Source: Macropodus opercularis (taxonomy: Eukaryota > Chordata > Actinopteri > Anabantiformes > Osphronemidae). Taken from it: a stretch of DNA of 64,000 nucleotides. The translations under genes and the position numbers were made by a program. The DNA is taken from contig CM061098.1 of assembly GCA_030770545.1 (NCBI GenBank), forward strand, positions 15,032,001 through 15,096,000. Reading direction: 5' to 3'. A model generated the notes under the pieces. It was not told the origin of the DNA, made no database searches, and saw only the letters and a list, made by a program, of their open reading frames with translations. Below are positions 19,621-32,347 of this stretch, piece by piece (positions within the stretch are counted from its first letter, which is position 1; each line of letters starts with the position of its first letter).

Positions 19621-19978
19621 TCTTTTCAAGGATGTGTATTGGCAAGAATCTGGTGATATGAGATGTATCACAATATAGTACTGAGGTACAGTATATTTTG
19701 ATGTACTGCAATACCATAAGTATGGAAATATATATTAATAGTTAGGCAAACTGTCATAGAATAAAGAACAAACTACAATACCCATTCAATTATAATAACT
19801 CACTGTGTATAACCACCATCTGATGATCTGGAGTTGACACAGAATAAACCATTGTCTGCTACAGAAATGTAAATATAAAAGAATTCTATTGTTTTGGAGA
19901 ATTCACATCACTTAAAAAAACAAAACGAACATCTACTCACAAGATAGTCAGACAACAAGGCAGTTTGAAATTACTACA

Positions 19979-20093
19979 TTTTATCAGCAGGTTGTCCATT
20001 CTTTAAATTTAAAAGGAGGATCCATAGACTGTTCACTTTTCATGGAGACCCAGCTGGATTCAGGAGAGTCTGTTTCTGCTGCTGCATCCTGAT
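19979..20093 (-). pseudogene. Orphan copy of the NLR-C N-terminal module exon
   Basis: The minus-strand sequence encodes a 'DSPESSWVSMKSEQSMDPP'-like peptide, matching the 111-bp module exons at 27,817, 28,926 and 30,034. It then hits a TGA. It lies 3' of the intact gene, so it belongs to another, lost copy. Confidence 0.72.
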
Positions 20094-21495
20094 CCAAAAG
20101 TCTGAACACTGCTAAGTTGTTTTTGACCAGTTGTGTGGCAGATGTGACAGTGAGCGTGAATAGCAGTTACAACAGGTACTGTACAACATTTAAACTATGG
20201 ATTGGAGCCATTTGGTTCCATTGTATTTGCATGTTGCAGAATCTTCCTCCTCTGACTGGAGAAGTGTCAGAGCACAGGTTCATTACACACAGCTGCCCAC
20301 AGTGTTTGTTCATGATTGCAGGCCACAACGCAAAAACCACACACCTGTACACGCATCAGACCTCAGTTTATTAACACTATGCAGCATGAGTCTCTTTCAG
20401 TGCTTCACCTTTAACAGTAAAAAAAAAATTGTTCAAAGCAGAAACAATCACAACAGGAAACTACACAGAACCAGGATCAGCTGATTTATTTCCAAAGAGT
20501 CACAAGAATGAAAACAGATATGAACAAATATGAAACAAGCATCTGTCAGCCACCGCCGAAGAGCTGAATCAACTAAATGTCTTCACCAATTTAGTGAAAA
20601 GATTCCACTAAACACAAGCTGTTTGAACCAGGGTTTAACAGGAAGACAGACTGATGTGATCTTTGATTTATGGAAGAAATGTGTTAATGAAGTGAATTTA
20701 AATGGCTACAATCAGTCTGCAATACATGAGAAAGTTCATATCAAATAGACAAATATACATTAGTTTCAGTGTGTACGGTTTGTACACAGAGACAAAACTG
20801 ACTCACAAAGTAAAATCCTAAGAATGTTGGATTAAATGGTAAATGGTCTGCACTTGTATATCGCATTTCTACCTATCGGTACCACAGAGGATTTGATTCT
20901 CATTTAAACCTATTATTCCCAAAAGATCATACTTATTTCACAGCCCACAGTCTGAATAAACAACAGATCAGTAACAGTTTCAGTTTCAGCCATTAACTAA
21001 ATTGATGGAAACGTGACATTTTAAACCTGATTGTCCTGCACTGAGCAAGAAAATCTCTACATCCTGGTGAAAGTTTCCCTTTTCCACACAAGATAACCCA
21101 ATATGGCTCTGGAGGTGAGCTTATACAGATTGTAAACTACTTGACAGTAACTGATTTGTTTCTGTTTAACAGAAAGTAACCTGTACCAGCAGATAAAATC
21201 TAAGAACAGATTCAATAAAACATATATAAAGACAAAGTGGACTTAATATTGCAGTTGTAAAGCTTATGATAAAATACAGTACATACCCGGATGTGCTCAC
21301 ACAGCATTAAGCTGTGCTCAAAGCACGGTTTACTGACAATGAAGGTACTTGTCAGTCTAATTAATAATGTTTATAGGTCAGTGCTGAATGGGTAAATAAT
21401 GGGTAAACTTTTAAAATATGGTAAAATAATAAATAGTTTTTACCTACACACGACAACAAATTCTGAGTTTCTGTCGCTTCTCACACCAAAACGCT
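20094..21495. other. Intergenic stretch 3' of the intact NLR-C gene
   Basis: I see no gene. Bases 20,834-20,893 carry the 'aaatggtaaatggtctgcac' motif of a widespread fish repeat. The part adjacent to 21,496 is probably the NLR-C 3' UTR; AATAAA on the minus strand could be supplied near 21,430, but the end is not resolved. Confidence 0.4.
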
Positions 21496-22025
21496 TCACA
21501 GAGACACTGATGAATGTGAGCTCATCCAGAACCCAGGATAAAGAGGTTCAGTGAATGTGGTGCTGAAGGTGTAGAGGTGGATCAGTTTGTCAAAGGAGAC
21601 TCTGTAGAAGGACAGAATGCCGGCAGGATGGTCCACATACACTGCTACTCTGTTTAAATAGAAAGAGGAGGAGGAGGAGGGGATGGACGTGACTCTGTTG
21701 TTGTGACAGACAGAGTAACCACTGTCATGAGTGCAGTCCAGACTCCAGGACTGTTCATTCATTCCAAACCAACAGTCACTAATGGATCCTGTTCTTTTGA
21801 TTCCTCTGTAACTCATTGATATGTGAACCTCTCCTGTCCACTCAACCTCCCAGTAACAGCGACCGGTCAGACCGTTTCTACACAGCAGCTGGGGCCAGTA
21901 GTTAAATCTCTCTGGATGATCAGGATACGACTGGTCCTCCTTCACCCATGTCACCACCCTGTTGTTGTCAGACAGTAGTAGTTTTCTGTTCACCGTGTTT
22001 GGGTCCACTTCCAGTTCACAGGCCC
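21496..22025 (-). CDS. B30.2 (PRY-SPRY) terminal exon of the NLR-C gene
   Basis: This last exon encodes 176 residues. PRY begins 'ACELEVDPNTVNRKL'; SPRY blocks follow ('GRCYWEVEW', 'WFGMNEQSWSL', 'RVAVYVDHPAGILSFYRV', 'FTEPLYPGFW'). In fish NLRs and TRIMs this domain is thought to bind ligands. The exon joins the linker exon 22,956-23,002 in phase and ends in TGA at 21,496-21,498. Confidence 0.93.
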
Positions 22026-22335
22026 CTGACGGACAGAACAAGACGCAACACAGCTGCAGTTTATCATCTGTTGACTTATAACAACTTTACTGACAATTGC
22101 TAACAGTAAATAATTTAAGTAAATCATTTAAACTTACATTTTTCTAATCAGGTGTAAATTTAAAAGTCAAGATTAATTGAACATACTCATGTTACTGTAC
22201 ATGTGTGACCATATGTCAGCATGACCACTTGCAAGTGAGTTTGCGAAGAGTTAGGCGTTAACATGATTCCGTAATTAATAACTTCATTGATCATTGTAGC
22301 TCCTTTCTCTCTCTCACACACTAACTTAACAGCAG

Positions 22336-22369
<34 letters not shown>

Positions 22370-25300
22370 GCAATAACTATTTACAATCAGGTGTGGTTTA
22401 AATACAGTACAGATTGATTTTAGTACATCAGCGTAGTAGCATGACAGACATTTTGGAAGCCTTGGCAAGTATAAAATATAAATGAAATCACAACCCATGG
22501 CAAGAGAGAAGCTTAATGAAATATAAATGTTGGGTTATGACAGCTGACGTGATGCAGTGTACTGTATGTGCGTATGGTGGGATCATTTAAACCTAAAACA
22601 GCTGGGTTGATGACTTAGTAGTGTTTATTATTTCTTCAATAGTTCTATAATAATTTCATTATTTCTCTAATGCGATAAATAAAAATAGTATGTGTCACTG
22701 AATGAACATGAATTACTGTAATAATCCTGAAAATAATAAAAGCCTGACGACAGTTTCTTGGGGTGCATGTGTTGCAGCTATTCCCTATGAATGAATGAGT
22801 GCTATGTGTATGACTGTAAGCAGAGCAAATTTAGAATAAAATTAAACTAAACAAATATAAATAATATACATAAACAAATTTTATTTATATTGGCCTCACT
22901 GTTAAAAAATGTTATTAATTTAATTGTAATCAAATCAAAGTAGAATCCCACTTACATTTCCTCAGACCAGGCTTCATCCACTGCTCTTCACTATTGTCCA
23001 ACCTGGAGGAAGAGACAAAGTCAATATCAGCTTCATACACCTTCACTCATAGTCTGTGACTAGTCTACTGTCTGTCCACACCTGAGAGTTTCCAGTTTCC
23101 AGGCTGGATCCTTCAGTCCAGCGTTCAGCAACATCACTCCAGTGTCTCCTGGATGATTGTAGCTCAGGTCCAGTTCTCTCAAATGAGAAGGGTTGGAGGT
23201 CAGAGCTGAAGCCAGAGAAGCACAGCCTTCCTCTGTGATCAGACAACCGGAGAGACTACATGCGCACACACACACGTAAGAGAATGTAGAGAGACATTTT
23301 TAGATAATTTAATTTGTTTTTTTACTTAGATAAGTTTAGATAATAGATGACTACACTAACCTAAGCGTCTCCAGTCTGCAGTGCTGGTCTTTAAGTCCAG
23401 CTGACAGCAGCTTCACTCCTGAATCCTGCAGGTCATTGTTACTCAGGTCCAGTTCTCTCAGACTAGAAGACTGTGAGCTGAGAACTAAGGACAGAGCTTC
23501 ACAGCTTCTCTCTGACAGGTTACAGCCACTGAGTCTGAAGATGATTTTTTTTCTTAATTAATATTTGCTTAAATATGTGAAAGACAAAAAAGGTTGTATG
23601 CTATAAAACAAATAACCAGAGGCCGACCTGAGACTTCTCAGTTCACAATGCAGGCTCTTCATTTGATCACAGAGCAGGTTCACTCCTGAATCCTGCAGGT
23701 CATTGTAACTCAGATCCACTTCTCTCAGACTAGAAGACTGGAAACTGAAAACTGAGGACAGAGTTTCACAGCTTCTCTCTGTGAGGTTACAACCACTCAG
23801 TCTGAAGAGAAACCACGAAAAGAAAAGCAATCAAAGATTAAGTAAAATATAAACTGAAACAGTAAATGCACATATTTACATACACAGCTTTGTTGGAGGC
23901 TTTAACTACTGGGAGCAGCCTCAGAAGAACCTCGTCTGAACCAGAGTATTTCTTCAGGTCAAACACATCCAGATCTTTGTCTGATGACAGTAGGATAAAG
24001 ACCAGAGCTGACCACTGAGCAGGAGACAGTTCATCTGTGGAGAGACGTCCTGATCTCAGGTTCTGTTGGATCTCCTCCACTAGACAATGATCATTCAGTT
24101 CATTCAGACAGTGGAACAGGTTGATGCTTTTCTCTGCAGACAGATTCTCACTGATCTTCCTCTTGATGTACTGGACTGTTTCCTGACTGGTCTGTGATCT
24201 ACTTCCTGTCTTGGTCAGCAGGCCTCTTAGGAGACTCTGGTTGTTCTGCAGTGAAAGACCCAGAAGGAAGCGGAGGAACAAGTCCAGGTGTCCATTTGGA
24301 CTCTGTAAGGCCTTGTCCACAGTGCTCACATAGAAATGTGTTGGTTCTGTTTTTTCTTTAAAAACTTTAGGTAACTTGGATGTTGACTGTTGTTCTGACA
24401 GCAGATTGACTCCAGACTTGGTGAATGTCTTATGGACATGAAGAGCAGCCAGAAACTCCTGAACACTCAGATGGACAAAGCAGAAAACCTTGTCCTGGTA
24501 CAGTCCTCTCTCCTCTTTGAAGATCTGTGTGAACACTCCTGAGTACACAGAGGCTGCTTTCACATCAATGACATACTCTGTCAGGTCTGATTCATAGAAG
24601 ATCAGGTTTCCTTTCTGCAGCTGATCAAAAGCCAGTTTTCCAAGAATCTTAATCATCTTTTTGGTCTTTTTATTCCAGTGTGAATCTGTCTCAGATCTTC
24701 CATCATACTTGATGTTCTTCACTTTGGAATGAACCACCAGGAAGTGGATGTACATCTCAGTCAGGGTCTTAGGCAGCTCTCCTCCCTCTGTGGTTTTTAG
24801 CAGATCCTCCAGAACTGTAGCAGTGATCCAGCAGAAGAGTGGGATGTGACACATAATCTGGAGGCTTTGTGATGTCTCAATGTGAGAGATGATCCTACTG
24901 GCCTGCTCCTCATCTCTGAATCTTTTTCTGAAGTATCCCACCTTCTGTTGGTCAGTGAACCCTCTCACCTCTGTCATCACATCAATGTATTCAGGAGGGA
25001 TCTGACTGGCTGCTGCAGGTCGTGTAGTGATCCAGAGGTGAGCAGAGGGAAGCAGGTTCCCCCTGATGAGGTTTGTCAGCAACACGTCTACTGAGGTGGA
25101 CTCAGTAACATCAGTCAGGATCTCATTGTTGTGGAAGTCCAGATGAAGTCGAGACTCATCCAAACCATCAAAAATGAACACGACCTGGAACTCTTCAAAT
25201 CTACAGATTCCTGCTTCTTTGGTTTCAGTGAAGAAGTGATGAACAAGTTCCACCAAGCTGAACTTTTTCTTTCTCACCACATTCAGCTCTCTGAAAGCGA

Positions 25301-28300
25301 ATGGAAACGTGAAGTGTATGTCCTGGTGGGCTTTGCCTTCAGCCCAGTCCAGAGTGAACTTCTGTGTTAAGATTGTTTTCCCAATGCCAGCCACTCCCTT
25401 TGTCACCACTGTTCTGACTGGTTTATCTCCTCCAGGTGAGCCTTTAAACATCTCTTCTTGTCTGATTGTTGTTCCTGTTCTATCTGGTTTCCTGGATGCT
25501 GTTTCAATTTCTCTGACCTCATGTTTTTCACTGATCTCTCCAGTCCCTCCCTCTGTGATATAAATCTCTGTGTAGATCTGGTTCAGAAGGGAAGAGTTTC
25601 CTTCTTTAGCGATGCCCTCAAACACGCACTGGAACCTCTGTTTCAGGTTACGCTGAAGTTTATGTCGACACGCTGCAGCATCACTTCCTGAATAAAATAA
25701 GAAGAAAATAAATCGGTGTGTGCATCTTTAAGAAAATAAGAGAACTACATTAAAACATTAAAATGTATATGTGGATCTTCCATTAGTTTCATCATCAACG
25801 AAGTAACAGCCTCTGATTTGATACAAATTTGAGCAGCATATTTACAGCAGTAATTAGAAATGTAAACCTCTCTTATGCTGCTTACATATCCTTGATGTTA
25901 ACTTAGTTCAATAGCTCTTACTGCTCTGTAGATGATCAGCCAGCTCCTTCTGCTTCATTCTCTTCAGGAAGTTCAGGGTGATTTTCAGAAGTGACTCTCT
26001 GCTGCTCCTTCTTTGCTCTTCATCCTCCCTGTCTAACACCTCCTCATCCTCCCTCTGACTCCCCAAACATTCAGGGCAGTCTGGCCTCAGGACCCTCTGG
26101 ATCTTCTCCAGCTCCTTCTTTACAAAAGTGAGAATGTTCTCCTTCAGCAGCTGAAACAGAATGAGAAGTGACCATTTCATTTTAAGTGTTAGAAGCCAAT
26201 ATGATTTAGTTTGTCTGAACAGAGCAGCATTGACTCTGTCAGGACATAATTAGTTGTTCATTATTAAATCAATGTTTGATGTAGTTCATAGTAAAAGGAT
26301 TGTATATGCACAGACCATAAATACAGAGTCCAGGTCTGGTTGATTCTGCTGGGTAGACTGATCTCCATGAACCTCTGAGCTCTCCTCATCATATCTGTAC
26401 AGAAAATGTACCTTAAAGTCTGTCATGTTTGCTGCCAAAAGAGTAATAGTGATGTCAGATAGAATTCGGTAATCATGTGTGTCTTTAAAGTTACCCTATT
26501 ACACTCTTAAAATCTGGTTTAACTTCTGTCACATTGCATAGCGAGCTGAGAATCTTATCAATAAATACAGGATCGCTGGAGTCCAAGTCGATTTTCTGTC
26601 TTGGAACAAGGAGCCAATACAATGGACATGGCATACAGAGTATTGACTGAAGTTTCAGCCTTTAAACAGCATCTGCGCATGAGAATCACTGACGCAAAAG
26701 TTCCCAGTAGTTGGATGGACAACGTGTAAAGTATATCTAAAAGTGAAATTTTCATGATAAGAAAGCTTTAAGCCTGTTGAATGGTTGACTTCAAATAAGA
26801 TGACCACAACGCAAAGACATAAAATGGAACAATAAAAATATTAAACTATGCACAAACCAACATGAGCCAGTGTATGGACCTGAATTCTGGGAAATGCCCT
26901 AAACAGTAACAGTAACCAGGCAAGTGACCAAAGTCAGTATTCAGCATCAGCATCATGGTAATATTTTGATTTATCCAGAGAGGTTTTAAGCTAATACATC
27001 ATATATATTTCTTTCTAATTATTATTATTATTATCATAAGTTTTCTTTATTTTAATTGATGATGTTTTGTATTATCTGAAAAAGTCAAACACTGAATCAT
27101 TGATGTGATATTGTTTCTCCTTTTTGTGTCAGTAGTTTTGTTGCATTTGTAAATGTACAAACTAGATGAAAGTCATCAAGTTATTCTTTCGTTTTTCATT
27201 GGGGTTCAATTGTGGGCTCTGACTATGACGTTCACTGTCTTCTCCTTCAGCCACTGTGTGTTTGGGTCACTGTCATGCTGAAAGCTAAACCTCTGTTACA
27301 TTACTGTAGTTCATAGAAGGCCTGTGAAACACTGGACCAAGTCATGATTTCTTTTCCTAGGAAATCAGGAGATGGTAAAGATAAATTTGAAAAGTGATAA
27401 AGGAAAAGTTTAAAGCTATAAACAGATCAACAGCAGCAAGGAGTAGACTGCAGTGTAACAGTACCACGGTGGGTACAGGGAAGAATCACCCTCCCTTCGA
27501 TTTTCAGGAGGGGTTTAAGTATGGGCTCTGACTAGGACGTTCACCAGCTTTGGGTCACTGTCATTGTGAAACCTAAACCTTTGTAACATTGACAACTTTC
27601 TGGTAGAGGCCAGGAGATCAGTATATAACTACCTCTATGCTTTACAGTAGGAATGGTGTTATTAAGATGTGAAGTTAACTATACACATCAACTGGCATTG
27701 AAACCAAATAATTCAGTTTTAAACACATCATATCATAACACCTTTTTGTGTGGCCTCTTCAAGGTGACATGTGAATCTATAACAGAGACATTTTAATTTC
27801 AGTATGAAATTCTTACGTTACATCAGCAGTCTGTCCATCTTTGAACAAAACAGGATGATTCATGGATGCATCACTCTTCATGGAGATCCGATTAGGTTCA
27901 GGAGAGTCTGGTTTCTGCTGCTGAATTCTAATTAAAACAAAAATGTAACGAAGGTAGTGTAAAGCTGAAACAGATCAACAACAGTGTGACTGCATTGCTC
28001 CACTATACTGCACTGTAACAGTACCACAGTGTGTACAGGAAAGAATCACCCCCCTTTAAATGAATCCCATTTTGTTGCTTTGCAGCCTGAAATGAAGATG
28101 GACAATGTTTATTTTATCCAGAATACAGCATATTTATTTAGCGTAGAGTTTTACATCTTAGTGAAAGATATAATAAGCAAATTTCTGAAAAAGTCAAACA
28201 CTGAATCATTGATGTGATATTGTTTCTCCTTTTTGTGTCAGTAGTTTTGTTGCATTTGTAAATGTACAAACTAGATGAAAGTCATCAGGTTATTCTTTCG

Positions 28301-31150
28301 TTTTTCATTGGGGTTCAATTGTGGGCTCTGACTATGACGTTCACTGTCTTCTCCTTCAGCCACTGTGTGTTTGGGTCACTGTCATGCTGAAAGCTAAACC
28401 TCTGTTACATTACTGTAGTTCATAGAAGTCCTGTGAAACACTGGACCAAGTCATGATTTCTTTTCCTATGAAATCAGGAGATGGTAAAGATAAATTTGAA
28501 AAGTGATAAAGGAAAAGTTTAAAGCTATAAACAGATCAACAGCAGCAAGGAGTAGACTGCAGTGTAACAGTACCACGGTGGGTACAGGGAAGAATCACCC
28601 TCCCTTCGATTTTCAGGAGGGGTTTAAGTATGGGCTCTGACTAGGACGTTCACCAGCTTTGGGTCACTGTCATTGTGAAACCTAAACCTTTGTAACATTG
28701 ACAACTTTCTGGTAGAGGCCAGGAGATCAGTATATAACTACCTCTATGCTTTACAGTAGGAATGGTGTTATTAAGATGTGAAGTTAACTATACACATCAA
28801 CTGGCATTGAAACCAAATAATTCAGTTTTAAACACATCATATCATAACACCTTTTTGTGTGGCCTCTTCAAGGTGACATGTGAATCTATAACAGAGACAT
28901 TTTAAGTTCAATATGAAATTCTTACGTTACATCAGCAGTCTGTCCATCTTTGAACAAAACAGGATGATTCATGGATGCATCACTCTTCATGGAGATCCGA
29001 TTAGGTTCAGGAGAGTCTGGTTTCTGCTGCTGAATTCTAATTAAAACAAAAATGTAACGAAGGTAGTGTAAAGCTGAAACAGATCAACAACAGTGTGACT
29101 GCATTGCTCCACTATACTGCACTGTAACAGTACCACAGTGTGTACAGGAAAGAATCACCCCCCTTTAAATGAATCCCATTTTGTTGCTTTGCAGCCTGAA
29201 ATGAAGATGGACAATGTTTATTTTATCCAGAATACAGCATATTTATTTAGCGTAGAGTTTTACATCTTAGTGAAAGATATAATAAGCAAATTTCTGAAAA
29301 AGTCAAACACTGAATCATTGATGTGATATTGTTTCTCCTTTTTGTGTCAGTAGTTTTGTTGCATTTGTAAATGTACAAACTAGATGAAAGTCATCAGGTT
29401 ATTCTTTCGTTTTTCATTGGGGTTCAATTGTGGGCTCTGACTATGACGTTCACTGTCTTCTCCTTCAGCCACTGTGTGTTTGGGTCACTGTCATGCTGAA
29501 AGCTAAACCTCTGTTACATTACTGTAGTTCATAGAAGGCCTGTGAAACACTGGACCAAGTCATGATTTCTTTTCCTATGAAATCAGGAGATGGTAAAGAT
29601 AAATTTGAAAAGTGATAAAGGAAAAGTTTAAAGCTATAAACAGATCAACAGCAGGAAGGAGTAGACTGCAGTGTAACAGTACCACGGTGGGTACAGGGAA
29701 GAATCACCCTCCCTTTGATTTTCAATAGGGTTTAAGTATGGGCTCTGACTAGGACGTTCACCAGCTTTGGGTCACTGTCATTGTGAAACCTAAACCTTTG
29801 TAACATTGACAACTTTCTGGTAGAGGCCAGGAGATCAGTATATAACTACCTCTATGCTTTACAGTAGGAATGGTGTTATTAAGATGTGAGGTCAACTATA
29901 CACATCAAATGGCATTGAAACCAAATAATTCAGTTTTAAACACATCATATCATAACACCTTTTTGTGTGGCCTCTTTAAGGTGACATGTGAATCTATAAC
30001 AGAGACATTTTAAGTTCAATATGAAATTCTTACGTTACATCAGCAGTCTGTCCATCTTTGAACAAAACAGGATGATTCATGGATGCATCACTCTTCATGG
30101 AGATCCGTTTAGGTTCAGGAGAGTCTGGTTTCTGCTGCTGCATCCTGACCCAGACAAACAAGTGACAAATGAACAGCTAGGCTAAATCTGCTACAGAGCC
30201 CTGCACAAAAATTCCATACAGGAAGTGAGTCATAGTTCCTATTCATCTTTGGTTTCCCTACTTAGCAGAGACTACAAATACACAAGCTTTAATGACAACA
30301 GTAATTATGGGTCAAACAATACTGAACTGTGAGTGTAAAATCACATGAACGATACAACTGATGCGCCGCATGGCGATGAGGCACCAAATTCTTTACCGGG
30401 AGGTGCAACATTAAACTCCAAGAGTGTCAACACAGTTAGGGGAATGTGCAACACATTCCACGAGGTATCTGTCTACCCATGAGATCACATCAGATCTACA
30501 GTACCTGGACCAACAACAGCTACTGTTGTTCACTGTGATTGAGACATGACTCTATGGAGCTTGACGAGGGATTAAAACCTGTAAAACTTGTTTCCATCAA
30601 ATGACACAGTAGTTTCCACCGGTTTCTGAAGAAACACTCACAAAAAAAGTAGTAGGAAGTGAAGCAGCTGATCTTTCCATCATACACAATGTGCACTGTG
30701 CTAAATACTGTAGCCTTCAGTAAAAACAAGCCTGCCATCAAAATGCACCTAAGCCAAGTGCATCCTGTCTGACCAGTTCTGACATGTCCTGCATACTTTA
30801 CTACGGATGTGGCCCAGATTCCAGTCAACCTGTTGTTGTTCCCAGAACCACTAACAGTAAAATATGCAAATCACCCTCAGTTTACTGTAACTAAAACGCT
30901 GAAGAAACAAATCTGAAGGATTTAACATGTATTGTGAAACAGACCACCATCATCCAGAAACACTTGTGCTGTCCAGTCAAAGTGATAGAATGCAGTATAA
31001 TCAAAGTAATGGTCTTCATCAGAATGACAAATTTCTCTGGGAGGATTCTTACCTGCTTAACGGACTTCAGCTCCACTTACACACTTGTCACCTTCACGTA
31101 TAGACGAAATATTTAGAGAGAAAAGCTGCTCATTCTCCCTCGTTAGTCCT
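21496..31150 (-). CDS. NLR-C (NLRC3-like) receptor with B30.2 domain, intact
   Basis: Cytosolic NACHT-LRR sensor of the fish NLR-C family. Exons (minus strand): non-coding exon 1 ending at 31,053; module exons 30,034-30,144 (ATG at 30,143), 28,926-29,036 and 27,817-27,927 (111 bp each); 26,316-26,394; 25,922-26,150 (coiled-coil-like); 25,687-23,884 (FISNA-NACHT); LRR exons 23,628-23,801, 23,361-23,534 and 23,082-23,255 (174 bp each); 22,956-23,002; and 22,025-21,496 (B30.2, TGA). Every junction has GT-AG, and phases match to give 1180 codons plus stop. Walker A GVAGIGKT lies about 76 codons after the Met at 25,625; Walker B is FIFDGLDE. PRY begins 'CELEVDPNT'. No PYD or CARD is seen in the window. 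Transcription start is unknown. NLRC3-like is a family label, not orthology. Confidence 0.92.
22030..22955 (-). other. Intron between linker and B30.2 exons
   Basis: AT-rich intron with no coding content. It contains an (ATT)n microsatellite at 22,338-22,366. Confidence 0.8.
23082..23801 (-). CDS. Three 174-bp LRR exons of the NLR-C gene
   Basis: Exons at 23,628-23,801, 23,361-23,534 and 23,082-23,255 each encode 58 residues, about two ribonuclease-inhibitor-type repeats. Each starts 'LSGC' and carries an 'SxLRELDLSYN' core. Each exon begins and ends in the same phase, so copies can be added or lost without a frameshift. Three is at the low end for this family. Confidence 0.9.
23884..25687 (-). 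CDS. FISNA-NACHT exon of the NLR-C gene
   Basis: A single 1804-bp exon holds the fish-specific FISNA region ('SDAAACRHKLQ', 'FEGIAKEG', 'LNQIYTEIYITEGGTGEI') and then NACHT with Walker A GVAGIGKT, Walker B FIFDGLDE, a sensor-like 'ITTRPAAA', and the winged-helix and superhelical parts ending 'VVKASNKAV'. It enters in phase 1 and leaves in phase 2. The P-loop Lys and Walker B acidic residues are all present, so ATP/dNTP binding looks possible. Confidence 0.93.
26400..27075 (-). other. NLR-C intron, unique part
   Basis: Non-coding intron upstream of the 79-bp exon on the minus strand. I see no gene. It ends where the 1109-bp tandem array begins at about 27,076. Confidence 0.7.
27076..30144. 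repeat. 1109-bp tandem triplication within the NLR-C gene
   Basis: Three near-identical units start at 27,076, 28,185 and 29,294 (period 1109 bp). The third runs to the module exon at 30,144 and then diverges. Each unit holds one 111-bp module exon and intron sequence that includes Tc1-like transposase relics. Differences between units are few (for example 'ttaatttc' versus 'taagttca' near the exon donor), so the duplication is young. The short plus-strand frames at 28,029 and 29,138 are identical only because they sit in this array. Confidence 0.95.
27201..27580 (-). mobile_element. Tc1/mariner transposase relics (in each array unit)
   Basis: Minus-strand reading of 27,201-27,292 gives 'FSFQHDSDPNTQWLKEKTVN'. 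Reading 27,522-27,580 gives 'RFHNDSDPKLVNVLVRA'. Both resemble the FQQDNDPKHT...LNVLEWPSQSPDLNP block of Tc1 transposase. The copies in units B and C lie 1109 and about 2218 bp further on. They are short, with stops, and predate the triplication. Confidence 0.7.
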
Positions 31151-32310
31151 GGTGTCTGTGAGCACACTGTCACATGCTCAGAGCTTTAGAGTCTGTGAAA
31201 CAGCACAGTTATGCCAAAACCAGCTGAACCGGGTAGGTTTCATTTTTAGATGAATGTGTTAGAGCACACACACATATAAGCTTCAGATCATACGTCTGTT
31301 CTTTGATATTTCCTGATGTTAAGAGTCTAATCTCGCAGCAACTAGTAGACACTAATGTGTGAGGACAGAGTGGACTTGCAATGTTGGAGAGATGAGTGGG
31401 ACTATGCAGTTGTAATGGGCTGTGGAGATGTTATGTGGAGAGTGAGATCTGCCAAGGTGCGTAGAGGTGTGAGAAAGCAGTGGTTGGTGGCGAATGGGCA
31501 AACCTGATAGACATAGAGAGAATCAGGAAGGTAGGCGATGGGAGAGACAGAGCAGGCAGGCATCAATCATCTGATGCTGGGATGAAGACAGTAAGCTGAT
31601 CTGGGAGGAGTTGCAGACTCCTGTTGAAGGGAGCTGACAGCAGTGGATCTGTGAGAGCAACCGGGACAAAGAAAGGTCCCACTGATGTCACAAGTAGTGA
31701 CATCATGGGTTTAGCGTGGACAACATGACTGTCCCACCTGTTTTCCCTTCTGCTTACTCCATCCTGCTCTCTCTCTCGCTCTCATTGTCTCCATCTTTGT
31801 GTAGTCAACCAAAAAACAAGAACAACAAAATAAACCTACAGTTTATAATATATACGTCATATATATACGTCAATATAAAATATTTACAGATATTGCAGCG
31901 GAAACCCTGCCTATGTTTACCTTTAAGTACAGTTTTAACTTACGTACAGGGAAGTTATAATGTATAGGATTGATTGTATAAGGTATTAGAAGGGGTTAAT
32001 GTGGTCACCTGGGTGTATGCTAATTAGCCACGTGTAGTATTTCCAGACGAGCTTACTAACACTAGCGAGCTACGACACATTCACGATAAAACTGGAACGA
32101 GACACAGTATAATATCATTTAGTATTACGGAATATTAACTAGACCCGTAGTTTGTTTATGAGAACGGAATATTAATTTGCACCTTAAAACACTTTACTAA
32201 GTCTTCTTCTTCTTCTTCACCTTCGTTTCCTCTTCTTCCTCGTGATTGGCAGGTAGCAAACGACAATATGGCTCATTGCTGCCACCAACTGGTAACGCAT
32301 GTGGATCACT

Positions 32311-32347
32311 CCCCCCCCCCCCCCCCCCCCCCCCCACACACACACAG
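32311..32347. repeat. Homopolymer C25 followed by (AC)n
   Basis: There are 25 consecutive C residues, then an ACACAC microsatellite. Long C/G runs can form i-motif/G-quadruplex structures and are prone to length errors in sequencing. Confidence 0.9.

Noticed and set aside
28029..29326. Two identical 62-codon plus-strand frames
   Set aside because: They are identical because they lie in the 1109-bp tandem array. They are intronic on the other strand and show no protein-like features.
27076..30144. CRISPR-like or satellite array
   Set aside because: Units of 1109 bp containing exons and transposon relics are a segmental tandem duplication. There are no short repeats with spacers, and the genome is eukaryotic.
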